Source: Aquisalimonas sp.
Lineage (GTDB): Bacteria; Pseudomonadota; Gammaproteobacteria; Nitrococcales; Aquisalimonadaceae
DNA: 22,538 bases
Reading direction: 5' to 3'
Assembly: GCA_007127625.1 (NCBI GenBank)
Contig: SKYZ01000414.1
Span: 1-22,538 of the forward strand
Shown: piece after piece, positions 7,692 to 17,753 of the stretch
How the letters are laid out: each line of letters starts with the position of its first letter
Numbering within the stretch: position 1 is the first letter of the stretch
Made by a program: the position numbers and the translations under genes
The notes under the pieces: generated by a model
Databases searched by the model: none
What the model was told of the DNA's origin: nothing
Seen by the model: only the letters and a program-made list of their open reading frames with translations

Positions 7692-9530
7692 CTAGCGTTC
7701 GCTGGGATGTCGGCCCTTGTTCATGAACATGAAGCCGATGCAGAAGGCGACCCAGAGCAGGAACACCAGATACCAGATGTTCATGCCGCCGACCACCAGG
7801 GCCATGCCCACCAGACCGGCACCCAGGACGTAGTACGTCATCGGGATCAGGGTCTTGCGGATGATATCCCCTTCACGGCCGATCAGGCCCACAGTTGCCG
7901 AGGCGGCCACCACATTGTGCACGGTTACCATGTTGCCGCCGGCACCACCCACGGCCTGCAGCGCCACCACCAGCGAAGCACCGGCGGTACCGAGGCCGAT
8001 CTGTTCGGCGGTGGAGATCTGGAAGAAGGAGAACATCAGGTTACTCACCGTGTTACTCCCGGCCAGGAAGGCCCCCAGGCCACCGATCAGAGGCGCAAAA
8101 ATGGGCCACAATCCGCCAGCCAGCGTTGCCACGCCCTGGGCCAGGACTTCGGGCATGCTGGCGATCTGCGCCGCAGCCCCCATGGCCACACCACCTTCCA
8201 GGGCGTCGCGGATCTGGGTGACATCGTCATACCCGCCGGGTGCGGAATTGATGAACACCTGCACCATGGGCACTGCGAAGATGAGCGCCACACCGGCGGC
8301 GAGGATGGTGTTGCCCGCTGTCTTCCAGGCGTTCAGGTAACTGCCGTGATTCCACATCTGGTGCAGGAAGTAGGTAATGACCGAGGTGACCAGAAGAACA
8401 AAGCCCGGCAGGTACAGCGGTGTGGAGCTGGCACTGATGTTGGTGCCGAAAATGTTGCTCCAGGAGAACTCAAGGGACTGCAGAGCCGCCACCACCGGAT
8501 CGATGGTCCGGGTCAGCACCAGCAGGATGGCCACGATGACGTACGGCGCCCAGGCCTGGGCCTGCGTGAGCTGCTTGGCCCCCTCGGCCCGCTCGGGCTG
8601 GGTGTCATCCTGGAAGCGGCTGATCCACTCCGGTTCCCATTTGCTGCGCTCCTCGAACTGGAAGGTGTCCTTGGGCACCAGGAATCCAGCACGGGCCGCC
8701 GGCACCACGATGGCCAGGCCGATGAGACCACCCACCAGGGACGGGAACGCCGGCCCGAGCAGCGCCGCAACCGCGTAGTACGGGATCACGAACGCCAGTC
8801 CGGCAAACAGGGCAAACGGCCATGCACGCAGGCCATCCATGAAGGAGCGGTTCTTGCCGAAGAAGCGGGTGAGCATGCCCACCATGATCAGCGGTACCAG
8901 GAAGCCGACGATGGAGTGGATCATGGCCACCTGCATGCCGATCTGGTTGACGTACTCGATGTGCGTCATGCCCGCGGCTTCGACCATGCGCTCAGTCACG
9001 CTCTGGCCTTCAAGCCCTTGATTCACACCCACCAGGATCGGTGTGCCCACGGCCCCGAAGGACACCGGCGTGGACTGGATGATCATCGCCGAGACAACCG
9101 CCGCCATGGCCGGGAAGCCCAGCGCCACGAGCAGCGGCGCCGCAATGGCGGCCGGCGTACCGAACCCGGAGGCGCCCTCGATCAGACAGCCGAACAGCCA
9201 GGCCACGATGATGGCCTGCACCCGGCGATCCGGCGAGATGTCGGCAAAACCGCGCTGAATAGTGGCAATGGCGCCGCTCTCACGGAGCGTGTAGAGCAAC
9301 AGGATGGCACCGAAGACAATGAACAGTATGTTCAGTGCCACCACGATGCCGTTTACCGAGGCCGCGGCAACCACCGCGAATTCGGTGCCCCAGAACGCCA
9401 GGGCGATAACGACGGCGACTGCGTAGGCCAGCGGCATCGCATATTTGGCCGGCCAACGCAGCACCACCAGGAACAGGCCCACCGTTGCCAGCGGCAACAG
9501 GGCCAGGAAAGCCAGTAGACCCAGGTTCAT
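7692..9530 (-). CDS. lldP: L-lactate permease (LctP family)
   Basis: This 612-residue inner-membrane protein is longer than E. coli LldP (551) but has its plan of many hydrophobic helices. The family signature GASGFGTP is at residues 119-126, after WLFGCLIE, followed by [18 protein letters not shown] and [14 protein letters not shown]. Another conserved stretch near the C-terminus is [14 protein letters not shown]. Members import lactate (some also glycolate) with protons. The extra length seems to be a hydrophilic loop around residues 285-325 containing [16 protein letters not shown] and [13 protein letters not shown]. The start follows GGGGGGAG at 6 nt. Its position facing lutABC, with a shared terminator, supports lactate as substrate. 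A possible operator palindrome lies about 65-80 bp upstream. Confidence 0.93.
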   Translation of the reverse strand: MNLGLLAFLALLPLATVGLFLVVLRWPAKYAMPLAYAVAVVIALAFWGTEFAVVAAASVNGIVVALNILFIVFGAILLLYTLRESGAIATIQRGFADISPDRRVQAIIVAWLFGCLIEGASGFGTPAAIAAPLLVALGFPAMAAVVSAMIIQSTPVSFGAVGTPILVGVNQGLEGQSVTERMVEAAGMTHIEYVNQIGMQVAMIHSIVGFLVPLIMVGMLTRFFGKNRSFMDGLRAWPFALFAGLAFVIPYYAVAALLGPAFPSLVGGLIGLAIVVPAARAGFLVPKDTFQFEERSKWEPEWISRFQDDTQPERAEGAKQLTQAQAWAPYVIVAILLVLTRTIDPVVAALQSLEFSWSNIFGTNISASSTPLYLPGFVLLVTSVITYFLHQMWNHGSYLNAWKTAGNTILAAGVALIFAVPMVQVFINSAPGGYDDVTQIRDALEGGVAMGAAAQIASMPEVLAQGVATLAGGLWPIFAPLIGGLGAFLAGSNTVSNLMFSFFQISTAEQIGLGTAGASLVVALQAVGGAGGNMVTVHNVVAASATVGLIGREGDIIRKTLIPMTYYVLGAGLVGMALVVGGMNIWYLVFLLWVAFCIGFMFMNKGRHPSER

Positions 9531-9836
9531 TCTTCTCCCCCCGTGGAATGATGACGGTCACTGAATTGTCGGGCGGCGAACGCCCGCCGATAAGTCACGA
9601 TCCGGAATCGTGTTGGATACTTCCGGCTCCCTGCGCAGACACTGTCCGTGTTCCGCCCCGCGCCAAACGGCCTCATGGGCCCTGTTTGCCCCGGAGATTC
9701 GCTGACCTTAGCCCATCAAAAGGCCGAACCCTAGACGCAGCGCATCAATTCGACGCCGTATCCGGCCGGGGTAGGCGTCAGGCGATGTGTGGCGTAGGCT
9801 TGCCAGGGTGGCATGTGCGACATGCTGCCAACAGTC
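9531..9836. other. Divergent intergenic region between lactate permease and the thiC riboswitch
   Basis: No gene is convincing here: the short open frames lack ribosome sites and family-like sequence. Two small structures are visible near the permease side, a hairpin cgggcg-gcgaa-cgcccg (9570-9586) and a palindrome cacgat-ccgga-atcgtg (9596-9612). The promoter of thiC must lie before 9837; the only weak hint is TTGCCA at 9800-9805, with no good -10. Confidence 0.6.
9596..9612. promoter_or_regulatory. Candidate operator palindrome upstream of lactate permease
   Basis: cacgat-ccgga-atcgtg has 6-bp perfect arms and lies 66-82 bp upstream of the permease start. Its size fits a dimeric repressor site, and GntR/LldR-type regulation of lactate uptake is common. 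No matching second site was found before lutA and no regulator gene is nearby, so this remains tentative. Confidence 0.3.
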
Positions 9837-11909
<2,073 letters not shown>

Positions 11910-11930
11910 CCCTGGATACCCCGGGCAACA

Positions 11931-11962
11931 GTTCGTGTCCCGCCCCAGGGCGGGACACGAAC
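11931..11962. repeat. Long perfect stem-loop downstream of thiC
   Basis: gttcgtgtcccgccc (11931-11945) is the perfect complement of gggcgggacacgaac (11948-11962), 15 bp around a 2-nt centre. It begins 22 nt after the thiC stop. There is no T-tract on either side, so it is not a standard intrinsic terminator. It could protect the thiC mRNA 3' end or be a protein-binding palindrome. A possible promoter for the next gene (GGGACA, 17 bp, TATCCT at 11975-11980) would use its right arm as the -35. Confidence 0.7.
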
Positions 11963-12030
11963 GTAACGATTCGCTATCCTGTCGCAGCAGTGGCAGAACG
12001 CGCGACACCAAAACATGAGGAGAAGGACCC

Positions 12031-12282
12031 ATGAGCAGTGAAGGGACGAGCAGCGTGCTCGATGAACCGGAGAAGTCCTGGAACGTCTGGTGGCAGACCA
12101 ACGTGCTGACCCTGGTGGTGGGCGTGCTGGGGATCGGACTGCTGGGCTACGTCGGCTATCTGGTGACCACCAACGGCTACGAGGTGAGCGGCGGCATCAT
12201 GCTGATCGCCTCCATCACCCTCGGCTGCCATATTGCCGAATGGGCCCGCACGCTATTCCTGCGCAAGCGTGGTCTGGTCTGA
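12031..12282 (+). CDS. Small membrane protein of unknown function
   Basis: This 83-residue protein has a good ribosome site (GAGGAGAAGG before the ATG). The N-terminus is acidic and soluble (MSSEGTSSVLDEPEKSWNVWW). Two hydrophobic segments follow, at about 26-46 (VLTLVVGVLGIGLLGYVGYLV) and 53-72 (VSGGIMLIASITLGCHIAEW), and the end is basic (RTLFLRKRGLV), placing the C-terminus in the cytoplasm by the positive-inside rule. I do not recognise a family. Its last 30 bp overlap the 3' end of the TRAP permease gene on the other strand. It stands alone between thiC and the TRAP genes. Confidence 0.75.
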   Translation: MSSEGTSSVLDEPEKSWNVWWQTNVLTLVVGVLGIGLLGYVGYLVTTNGYEVSGGIMLIASITLGCHIAEWARTLFLRKRGLV

Positions 12283-15024
12283 ACTCCGTCTGGCCCGCCG
12301 GCGCTGGATCAACCAGACCAGCGCCACCAGCGCCAGTGCCGGCAGGTAGAACCACTCCGCCGCCGGCCGCTGTGCCGGCACCAGCACGGAGGTGATCTGC
12401 CAGCCGGACTCCAGCCCGGCACGATCCGCCGGGCTGCCGTGGCGGACGTCGGTAACACGTACCTGTCCTGCCAGCACCATGACTCCGACGCCGGCATCAC
12501 GCAGCCGGGGCTCCGGATTCTGATCCGCATCTCCGAGGCGCAGCATCACGGTGCGCGCGGCTTCCCGCCCCTGCATGTCCAGCCCCTCGCCACGAAAGCG
12601 CAGGAATTCGCCCTCCCCCAGCGCCTCCACGGTCTCGGTGAACTCCTCGGGCCCCAGATGCTCGTAGGGTTCCGCGACCCGATCCATCCAGAAATCGGGC
12701 CGAAACAGCGTAAACGCCGCCAGCAGCAACACGGCGGACTCGGCCATGCGGCTGCGCGTCACAAACCAGCCCTGGGTGCCGGCGGCGAACAGCAGCATGG
12801 CCACCACTGCTGAGGCGACCACCAGCGCCAGCTCCCCGGCGCCCTCGACGCCGATCAGGAGCAACTGGGTGTTGAAGATGAACAGGAACGGCAGAGCCAG
12901 GGTGCGCAGATTGTAGACGATGGCCTGCAGGCCGGTCCGGATCGGGTCGCCGCGGGACACCGCTGCCGCCGCGTAGGAGGCGAGGCCCACCGGCGGAGTC
13001 ACGTCCGCCATCAGGCCGAAGTAGAACACGAACAGGTGCACGGCGATCAACGGCACCACCAGCCCGGCCTGCGCACCAAGCTCCACCACCACCGGTGCCA
13101 TGAGCGTGGCAACGATGATGTAGTTTGCCGTGGTGGGCAGCCCCAACCCCAGAATCAGGCTGATCACGGCAGTCAGTGCCAGCAGCAGCATCAGGTTGCC
13201 GCCGGAGAGGGTCTCCACCACTTCGGTCATCACCAGACCGATGCCGGTCAGCCCCACCGTGCCGACGATGATTCCCGCCGTCGCCGTGGCAATGGCGATG
13301 CCCACCATGTTGCGCGCCCCGGTGGCCAGCGCCTGGAACAGATCACGCACGCTCTCCCGCAGCGCGCCGCCCAGGAACCGGTATTCGCCGGCCATGAGCA
13401 TGAGCAGCGGACGCTGGGTGAGGACGATGCCGATGAGGAAAACCACCGCGTAAAAGGCGGACAGCCCCGGTGACAGTCGCTCCACCACCAGCGCCCAGAT
13501 CAGCACCACAACCGGGAGCAGGAAATGCAGCCCGCCGACCAGCGCCCACCACGGGGAACTGCTCATCTCGGGCGCCGCCGCGGCACCCGGCCCCACCGAA
13601 CTGTCCGGGCTTCGGGCGGCCAGGGCCAGCAGGCCAACGTAACTGCCCAGCGTCAGCAGGGCGATCACCGGTGTTGCCCAGTCACCCAGCACGAACTGCA
13701 ACCAGCCCAGACCGAAGTAGACGACGCCGGCGAGGATGAACAGGCCTGAGACGCTCAGCCCGGCGCGCAGCACCATGACCATCAGCGGTGACGGATCAGG
13801 ACGTGCCTGCCCTTCCATGCCATGCTTCAGCGCTTCCAGGTGCACGATGTAGATCAACGCAATGTAGGAGATCACCGCAGGGAGGAAGGCGTGGCGGATC
13901 ACCTCGTGGTAGGGAATACCCACGTACTCCGCCATGAGGAACGCAGCGGCCCCCATGACTGGCGGCATGATCTGCCCGTTCACGGAACTGGACACCTCGA
14001 TGGCGCCCGCCTTCTCGGCACTGAAACCCACCCGGCGCATGAGCGGTATGGTGAACGTGCCGGTAGTCACGGTATTGGCGATGGACGACCCGGACACCAG
14101 TCCGGTCAGGCCCGAGGCGATCACCGACGCCTTGGCGGGCCCACCGCGCATGTGACCGAGAAACGCGAATGCCACGCGAATGAAGTAGCCGCCGGCGCCG
14201 GCCTGGTTCAGCAGTGCCCCGAACAGCACGAACAGGAACACGAAACTGGTGGACACACCCAGCGGGATGCCGAACACGCCCTCGCTGGAAAGCCACTGCT
14301 GGGACATGGTGCGGGCAAAGGAGGCCCCGCGATGCGCGATCAGGTCCGGCATCCATGGCCCGGCAATGCCATAGACCAGGAACACCACCGCAATGATCAC
14401 CAGTGGCGCGCCCATGCTCCGACGCGCGGCTTCCAGCAGGAACAGCATGCCGGTGCCCGCCACCACCAGATCCACTACCAACGGGCTGCCGGGGCGCATG
14501 GCCAGTTCCCGGTGGAAGATGTACAGATACAGGGAGCTGCTCATGGCGACAAGGCCGAGCACCCAGTCCATGGCGGGCACGCGCTCGGTGGCCGGGCGCG
14601 TCCAGGCCATGGCGGCCAGCACAACGGCCACCGCCGCCATGACGGCAAACGCAGGCCAGTCAGTCCGGCCAGCCGCCCAGTAGTTCCCGGCCCACAGGAC
14701 GAGCAGCGTCGCCACCGCCAGCCAGAGCAACGCCCACAGACGCCCCTGATGGCGATATCCTCCGGCATGAAAGACGGTCGCTCGGGCCGGAAACAGTGCG
14801 AAGGCCAGGAAAAGCGCGAACCCCAGATGGATCGACCGGGCGTGGGTGCTACTGATATCTCCCCAGTCGAACCAGGCCGGCAGGGGCGACGCAATCCACA
14901 GCTGGAACAGGGACCACGCGACGGCGACGGCATAGAGCAGCCAGGATCGTCCGACCCCGGCCGCCCGGGCACCGCCCTGCTCGATGGCTTCCGCCGCTGG
15001 CGGCGTACCGCCCGCCTCCGGCAT
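12253..15024 (-). CDS. TRAP transporter fused permease (DctQM type, TAXI-associated, DUF3394 C-terminus)
   Basis: This 923-residue polytopic protein fuses the small (4-TM) and large (12-TM) TRAP permease subunits. The first helix is at about 25-45, and the large-subunit core shows VSGSSIANTVTTGTFTIPLM, FLMAEYVGIPY, LGLGLPTTANYIIVA and MADVTPPVGLASYAAAA, all typical of TAXI-associated TRAP permeases. After the last transport helices comes a soluble region of about 150 residues of the DUF3394 type, with a PDZ-like piece (SPADRAGLESGW, 864-875), then a final membrane helix (about 891-906) and a basic tail. It uses an ion gradient to import the anion delivered by the binding protein encoded directly upstream: that gene's TGA is 2 nt from this ATG. 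The 3' end overlaps the small membrane gene on the other strand by 30 bp. Confidence 0.92.
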   Translation of the reverse strand: MPEAGGTPPAAEAIEQGGARAAGVGRSWLLYAVAVAWSLFQLWIASPLPAWFDWGDISSTHARSIHLGFALFLAFALFPARATVFHAGGYRHQGRLWALLWLAVATLLVLWAGNYWAAGRTDWPAFAVMAAVAVVLAAMAWTRPATERVPAMDWVLGLVAMSSSLYLYIFHRELAMRPGSPLVVDLVVAGTGMLFLLEAARRSMGAPLVIIAVVFLVYGIAGPWMPDLIAHRGASFARTMSQQWLSSEGVFGIPLGVSTSFVFLFVLFGALLNQAGAGGYFIRVAFAFLGHMRGGPAKASVIASGLTGLVSGSSIANTVTTGTFTIPLMRRVGFSAEKAGAIEVSSSVNGQIMPPVMGAAAFLMAEYVGIPYHEVIRHAFLPAVISYIALIYIVHLEALKHGMEGQARPDPSPLMVMVLRAGLSVSGLFILAGVVYFGLGWLQFVLGDWATPVIALLTLGSYVGLLALAARSPDSSVGPGAAAAPEMSSSPWWALVGGLHFLLPVVVLIWALVVERLSPGLSAFYAVVFLIGIVLTQRPLLMLMAGEYRFLGGALRESVRDLFQALATGARNMVGIAIATATAGIIVGTVGLTGIGLVMTEVVETLSGGNLMLLLALTAVISLILGLGLPTTANYIIVATLMAPVVVELGAQAGLVVPLIAVHLFVFYFGLMADVTPPVGLASYAAAAVSRGDPIRTGLQAIVYNLRTLALPFLFIFNTQLLLIGVEGAGELALVVASAVVAMLLFAAGTQGWFVTRSRMAESAVLLLAAFTLFRPDFWMDRVAEPYEHLGPEEFTETVEALGEGEFLRFRGEGLDMQGREAARTVMLRLGDADQNPEPRLRDAGVGVMVLAGQVRVTDVRHGSPADRAGLESGWQITSVLVPAQRPAAEWFYLPALALVALVWLIQRRRARRSSDQTTLAQE

Positions 15025-15026
15025 GG

Positions 15027-16031
15027 TCAGTCGAGGTGCTCGCCGTAACCCGCTTCTTCAAGGTAGGCCCGCGCGGCGTCATGCATCGGCGCGCTGCGTC
15101 CTTCCCGCAGCATCGTCTCCGGCTCCAGAATCTCCAGCGCGGGATGGAGCTCGCGGAAGGTATCCAGGTTGTCAAACACCGCCGACATCACCGCCCGCAC
15201 CAGGGCATCGGAGGCGTCCGCCGTGGTGACCAGCGTGGCCCCCACACCGAAGGTGCGCACCGGCTCGTCGTGTCCCGGATACATGCCGCCGGGGATTTCC
15301 GTCGACAGGTAATACGGGGTCTCGTCGACCAGTTGCTCGATGTCGTCGTGGGTCACCGGCACCAGGCGGGCATCACAGGTGCTGATGGGCTCCTGGATGG
15401 ACCCGGTGGGATGCCCCACCACGAACACGATCGCATCCACTTCGTTGTCGCACAGAGCCTGGGCCTGCTCTCTGGATGGCAGTTCGGCGGTACGGGCAAA
15501 TTCGTCATAGTCCCAGCCCAGAGCATCCATAATCACATTCATGGTGCCGCGCTGCCCCGAACCCGGATTACCGATGTTCACCCGCTTGCCGCGCAGGTCA
15601 GCGAACGTCTCCACGTCCGCGTCCGGGCGCACCGCCACAGTGAACGCCTCCACCTGCAACGAGAACAGCGAGCGCAGATCTTCGAAGGCACCCGCGTCGG
15701 CAAAGCGGTCGCTGCCGTGGTAGGCATGGTACTGCCAGTCGGACTGGACGATGGCCACGTCCAGCTCGCCGCCGCGCAGGGCATTGATGTTGAAAATGGA
15801 GCCCTCGGTGCTCTCGGCGGAGCAGCGCAGTCCGTGCTCGTCCTGGCCACGATTCACCAGGCGACAGATGGCGCCACCCACCGGGTAGTACACGCCGGTC
15901 ACCCCGGCGGTACCAACGGTCATGAACCGCTGGTCGGCGGACGCGGGCAGCGTCCAGCTCAACAGCACCAGCATCAGCACCGCTGCACCCATCAATGCGC
16001 GCGGGGAAATGGTCGGGATGTTCACTAGCAT
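15027..16031 (-). CDS. TAXI family TRAP transporter solute-binding protein
   Basis: This 334-residue periplasmic protein has a signal peptide whose hydrophobic core is ALMGAAVLMLVLLSWTLP and whose likely cleavage follows ASA at residue 32. The mature start FMTVGTAGVTGVYYPVGGAICRLVN is the hallmark of TAXI (TRAP-associated extracytoplasmic immunogenic) proteins. Further family blocks are ESTEGSIFNINALRGGELDVAIVQSDW and LRGKRVNIGNPGSGQRGTMNVIMDALGW. It captures a small organic anion and hands it to the fused permease encoded 2 nt downstream. Studied TAXI proteins bind glutamate or 2-oxoacids, but the ligand here cannot be read from sequence. GGAG lies 8 nt before the ATG. No separate small permease gene is needed because it is fused. 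Confidence 0.94.
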   Translation of the reverse strand: MLVNIPTISPRALMGAAVLMLVLLSWTLPASADQRFMTVGTAGVTGVYYPVGGAICRLVNRGQDEHGLRCSAESTEGSIFNINALRGGELDVAIVQSDWQYHAYHGSDRFADAGAFEDLRSLFSLQVEAFTVAVRPDADVETFADLRGKRVNIGNPGSGQRGTMNVIMDALGWDYDEFARTAELPSREQAQALCDNEVDAIVFVVGHPTGSIQEPISTCDARLVPVTHDDIEQLVDETPYYLSTEIPGGMYPGHDEPVRTFGVGATLVTTADASDALVRAVMSAVFDNLDTFRELHPALEILEPETMLREGRSAPMHDAARAYLEEAGYGEHLD

Positions 16032-16165
16032 GACAGCAGCTCCATCGATGCCACAGGAATGATGTCCTCATGATACACACTCAGCGCACGACGCCCACCA
16101 CCACGGCCCTTCCCGCAATGCGCCCGGGCCCCGTATGATGCTCGCCGAAGCCACGGAGACCCGTC

Positions 16166-17191
16166 ATGCAACACCATCGAATCATCACGTTGTCCCTCGC
16201 CGGCACGCTCTTGCTCGTTGGTTGCGGTGGTACACCGGATGCCCCCACCGTCACCGACGAACGCTCCCTGGACATTGACGTGGAATCCGCCACCGTGGTT
16301 TCCACGTCACTGGGGGCCCGGGTGATCTACTGGAGTGATGACCGGGTGGAGCTCGCCGTGGACGACGCCTGGGACGCGCAACACCGGTTCGACCATCCGG
16401 TTTTCGAGCGCGTGGCCGACGCCTGCGCGGACTCCCGGCCACAGGACGTGTGGACGGTGAGTTCCGCCCGCCTGGTGGACGGCGACGAAACGGTAGCGAC
16501 GCTGGTGGATACCGACGATGACCCGGTGGCCTGGTCCGATCTCGGGGAACTGGACCTGCCGGAGCAGACGCAGGGCTCCGAGCGGCTGGTGGTTACGCTG
16601 CATTTCAGCGATGACGCTGCACCGGTGGATGGCGACAGCCGTTGGCGCGTGCGTGCCGGCGGGGCCGGCACCAGCCTGCATCGCGACCTGGAGGCACGGG
16701 TCACCGGCATCAGCGACGAGCCCGGGCGCGCCATGATCGACAGCGAGCTTACTGCGACGCGCCATCTGGACGTGGAACTGCGCAACACCGGCAACAACCG
16801 TTACACACTGGATGCCGACCGCAGCGGTGCCGGCCTGGGCGACGAGCTGCTGAGCATGGCTGCCGACCAGGCGGGCACCATTGCCGCGGGCAGCCGCACG
16901 GTGGTGCAGGTCCCCCTGCGTCTGCCCGCGGACATCGAAGAGCGCTTGCAGTCCGAAGCCAGCCTGGACCGTGTCTCGGTGGACGACATCCGCAGCTGGC
17001 AATGGCAGGACAATGGCACGCCGCTGGCACAGCACCGGGCGGACGCCGTGGAGCGCATGCAGGGTGCCGCCTACATTGTCGCCCGGGATCAGGGCGGCCG
17101 CGAACGTACCGGCTTCGCCGACGCCACCATCGTGCTGGATCGTCTGGACCGGATACACTCCGTCAAGTGCATGGATGGTGAGGCCCCATGA
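16166..17191 (+). CDS. Uncharacterised lipoprotein
   Basis: This 341-residue protein starts with a lipoprotein signal peptide: MQHHR, a hydrophobic core and lipobox LVGC with Cys20 as the lipidated residue. Glycine at +2 predicts outer-membrane sorting. The mature part is rich in Asp/Glu and short beta-type segments (RVIYWSDDRVELAVDD, RLVVTLHFSDDA, RTVVQVPLRLP), suggesting beta-sandwich domains. I do not recognise a family. GGAG precedes the ATG at 7 nt, and a TATGAT -10 is visible at 16134-16139 with a poor -35. Its TGA overlaps the ATG of the next small gene (ATGA), so the two are translationally coupled. It may act with the two small membrane proteins that follow. Confidence 0.82.
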   Translation: MQHHRIITLSLAGTLLLVGCGGTPDAPTVTDERSLDIDVESATVVSTSLGARVIYWSDDRVELAVDDAWDAQHRFDHPVFERVADACADSRPQDVWTVSSARLVDGDETVATLVDTDDDPVAWSDLGELDLPEQTQGSERLVVTLHFSDDAAPVDGDSRWRVRAGGAGTSLHRDLEARVTGISDEPGRAMIDSELTATRHLDVELRNTGNNRYTLDADRSGAGLGDELLSMAADQAGTIAAGSRTVVQVPLRLPADIEERLQSEASLDRVSVDDIRSWQWQDNGTPLAQHRADAVERMQGAAYIVARDQGGRERTGFADATIVLDRLDRIHSVKCMDGEAP

Positions 17192-17358
17192 TCACGCTGG
17201 CACTGCTGCTCGCTGGATCCATCGCATTCGTGGCTCTGGGCTGGGCCATGTACGGCAGCACGGGACGCCGGCGCCTCGCCCTGGGGACCCTCGCACTGGT
17301 TCTGCTCATCGCCCTGGTCTGGACCGGCATGGCGCTGGTGGAACCCGGGGCCGCCTGA
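17188..17358 (+). CDS. Very small (56 aa) two-TM membrane protein
   Basis: A 57-codon frame starts in the ATGA overlap with the lipoprotein stop and ends with TGA at 17356-17358. The protein begins MITLALLLAGSIAFVALGWA, has a short polar turn with GSTGRRRR-like basic residues (MYGSTGRRRLALG), then a second hydrophobic segment (LALVLLIALVWTGMALV) and ends EPGAA. Two membrane helices joined by a basic loop predict a hairpin with the loop in the cytoplasm. No family is recognised. Support comes from the stop/start overlap, the strong hydrophobic pattern and its place between two same-strand genes. It is short enough to be missed by gene finders. Confidence 0.65.
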   Translation: MITLALLLAGSIAFVALGWAMYGSTGRRRLALGTLALVLLIALVWTGMALVEPGAA

Positions 17359-17401
17359 GCGATCCCGGGCCTGCGTTGCCCACTGTATTCCCGGAGGGAG
17401 C

Positions 17402-17683
17402 ATGCTGAATCTGTTGCTCGGTACCATCGCACTGCTCGCCCTCGCCGCTTCAGCGTACGTCCACCATCAGCTTCCACGCCGGGTTCCTACGGTGCAGCAT
17501 CTCCGGGTCGCCCGGATCGTTCTGCTGGCCACGGGCATCGCGTTCGGCTGGGTCATGGCGCGGCTCTACGGGGTACTCACCGAGCTCAACATCGTACTGG
17601 TGTTTGTCGCCAGCATCGGCATGGTTCACGTCCCCGCGGCGGCAATTCTGTTCGTGAAATCCTGGAGCGTGGACGAGCGCTAG
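17402..17683 (+). CDS. Small (93 aa) membrane protein of unknown function
   Basis: This 93-residue protein has a strong ribosome site (CCGGAGGGAG before the ATG). There are three hydrophobic segments, at about 2-20, 38-56 and 62-85, separated by the basic stretch HHQLPRRVPTVQHLRVARI. I do not recognise a family. It is 43 bp downstream of the 56-aa gene and probably in the same transcript as the lipoprotein. Its TAG stop is 6 bp before the palindromic element at 17690-17753, which likely ends the transcript. Confidence 0.72.
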   Translation: MLNLLLGTIALLALAASAYVHHQLPRRVPTVQHLRVARIVLLATGIAFGWVMARLYGVLTELNIVLVFVASIGMVHVPAAAILFVKSWSVDER

Positions 17684-17689
17684 TGCGCT

Positions 17690-17753
17690 CTAGGGAAACG
17701 CTGAACAATTCCCGCGTGCCTCTGTGCGCGCGAATTGTTCAGCGTTTCCCTAG
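17690..17753. repeat. 64-bp palindromic element (MITE-like, possible terminator)
   Basis: Two perfect 22-bp arms, starting ctagggaaacgctgaac and mirrored at 17732-17753, flank a 20-bp GC-rich centre. The outermost CTAG on both sides fits the YTAR target duplication of the IS5 group of insertion sequences, and the inner ends read GGAAAC/GTTTCC, so this may be a 56-bp non-autonomous element inside a duplicated CTAG. A diverged half-copy is at 2021-2054. The right CTAG supplies the TAG stop of the thioesterase gene on the minus strand. As RNA it would fold into a strong hairpin between convergent genes. The IS5 link is inferred. Confidence 0.75.

Noticed and set aside
7674..9518. 614-codon open frame opposite the lactate permease
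   Set aside because: Low-complexity His/Gln/Asp/Gly-rich translation with no ribosome site, a typical mirror of GC-rich codon bias opposite a clear permease gene.
9570..9586. Hairpin cgggcg/cgcccg upstream of the lactate permease as a riboswitch or terminator
   Set aside because: Only 6 bp with no T-tract or conserved motif; chance is likely at this GC content.
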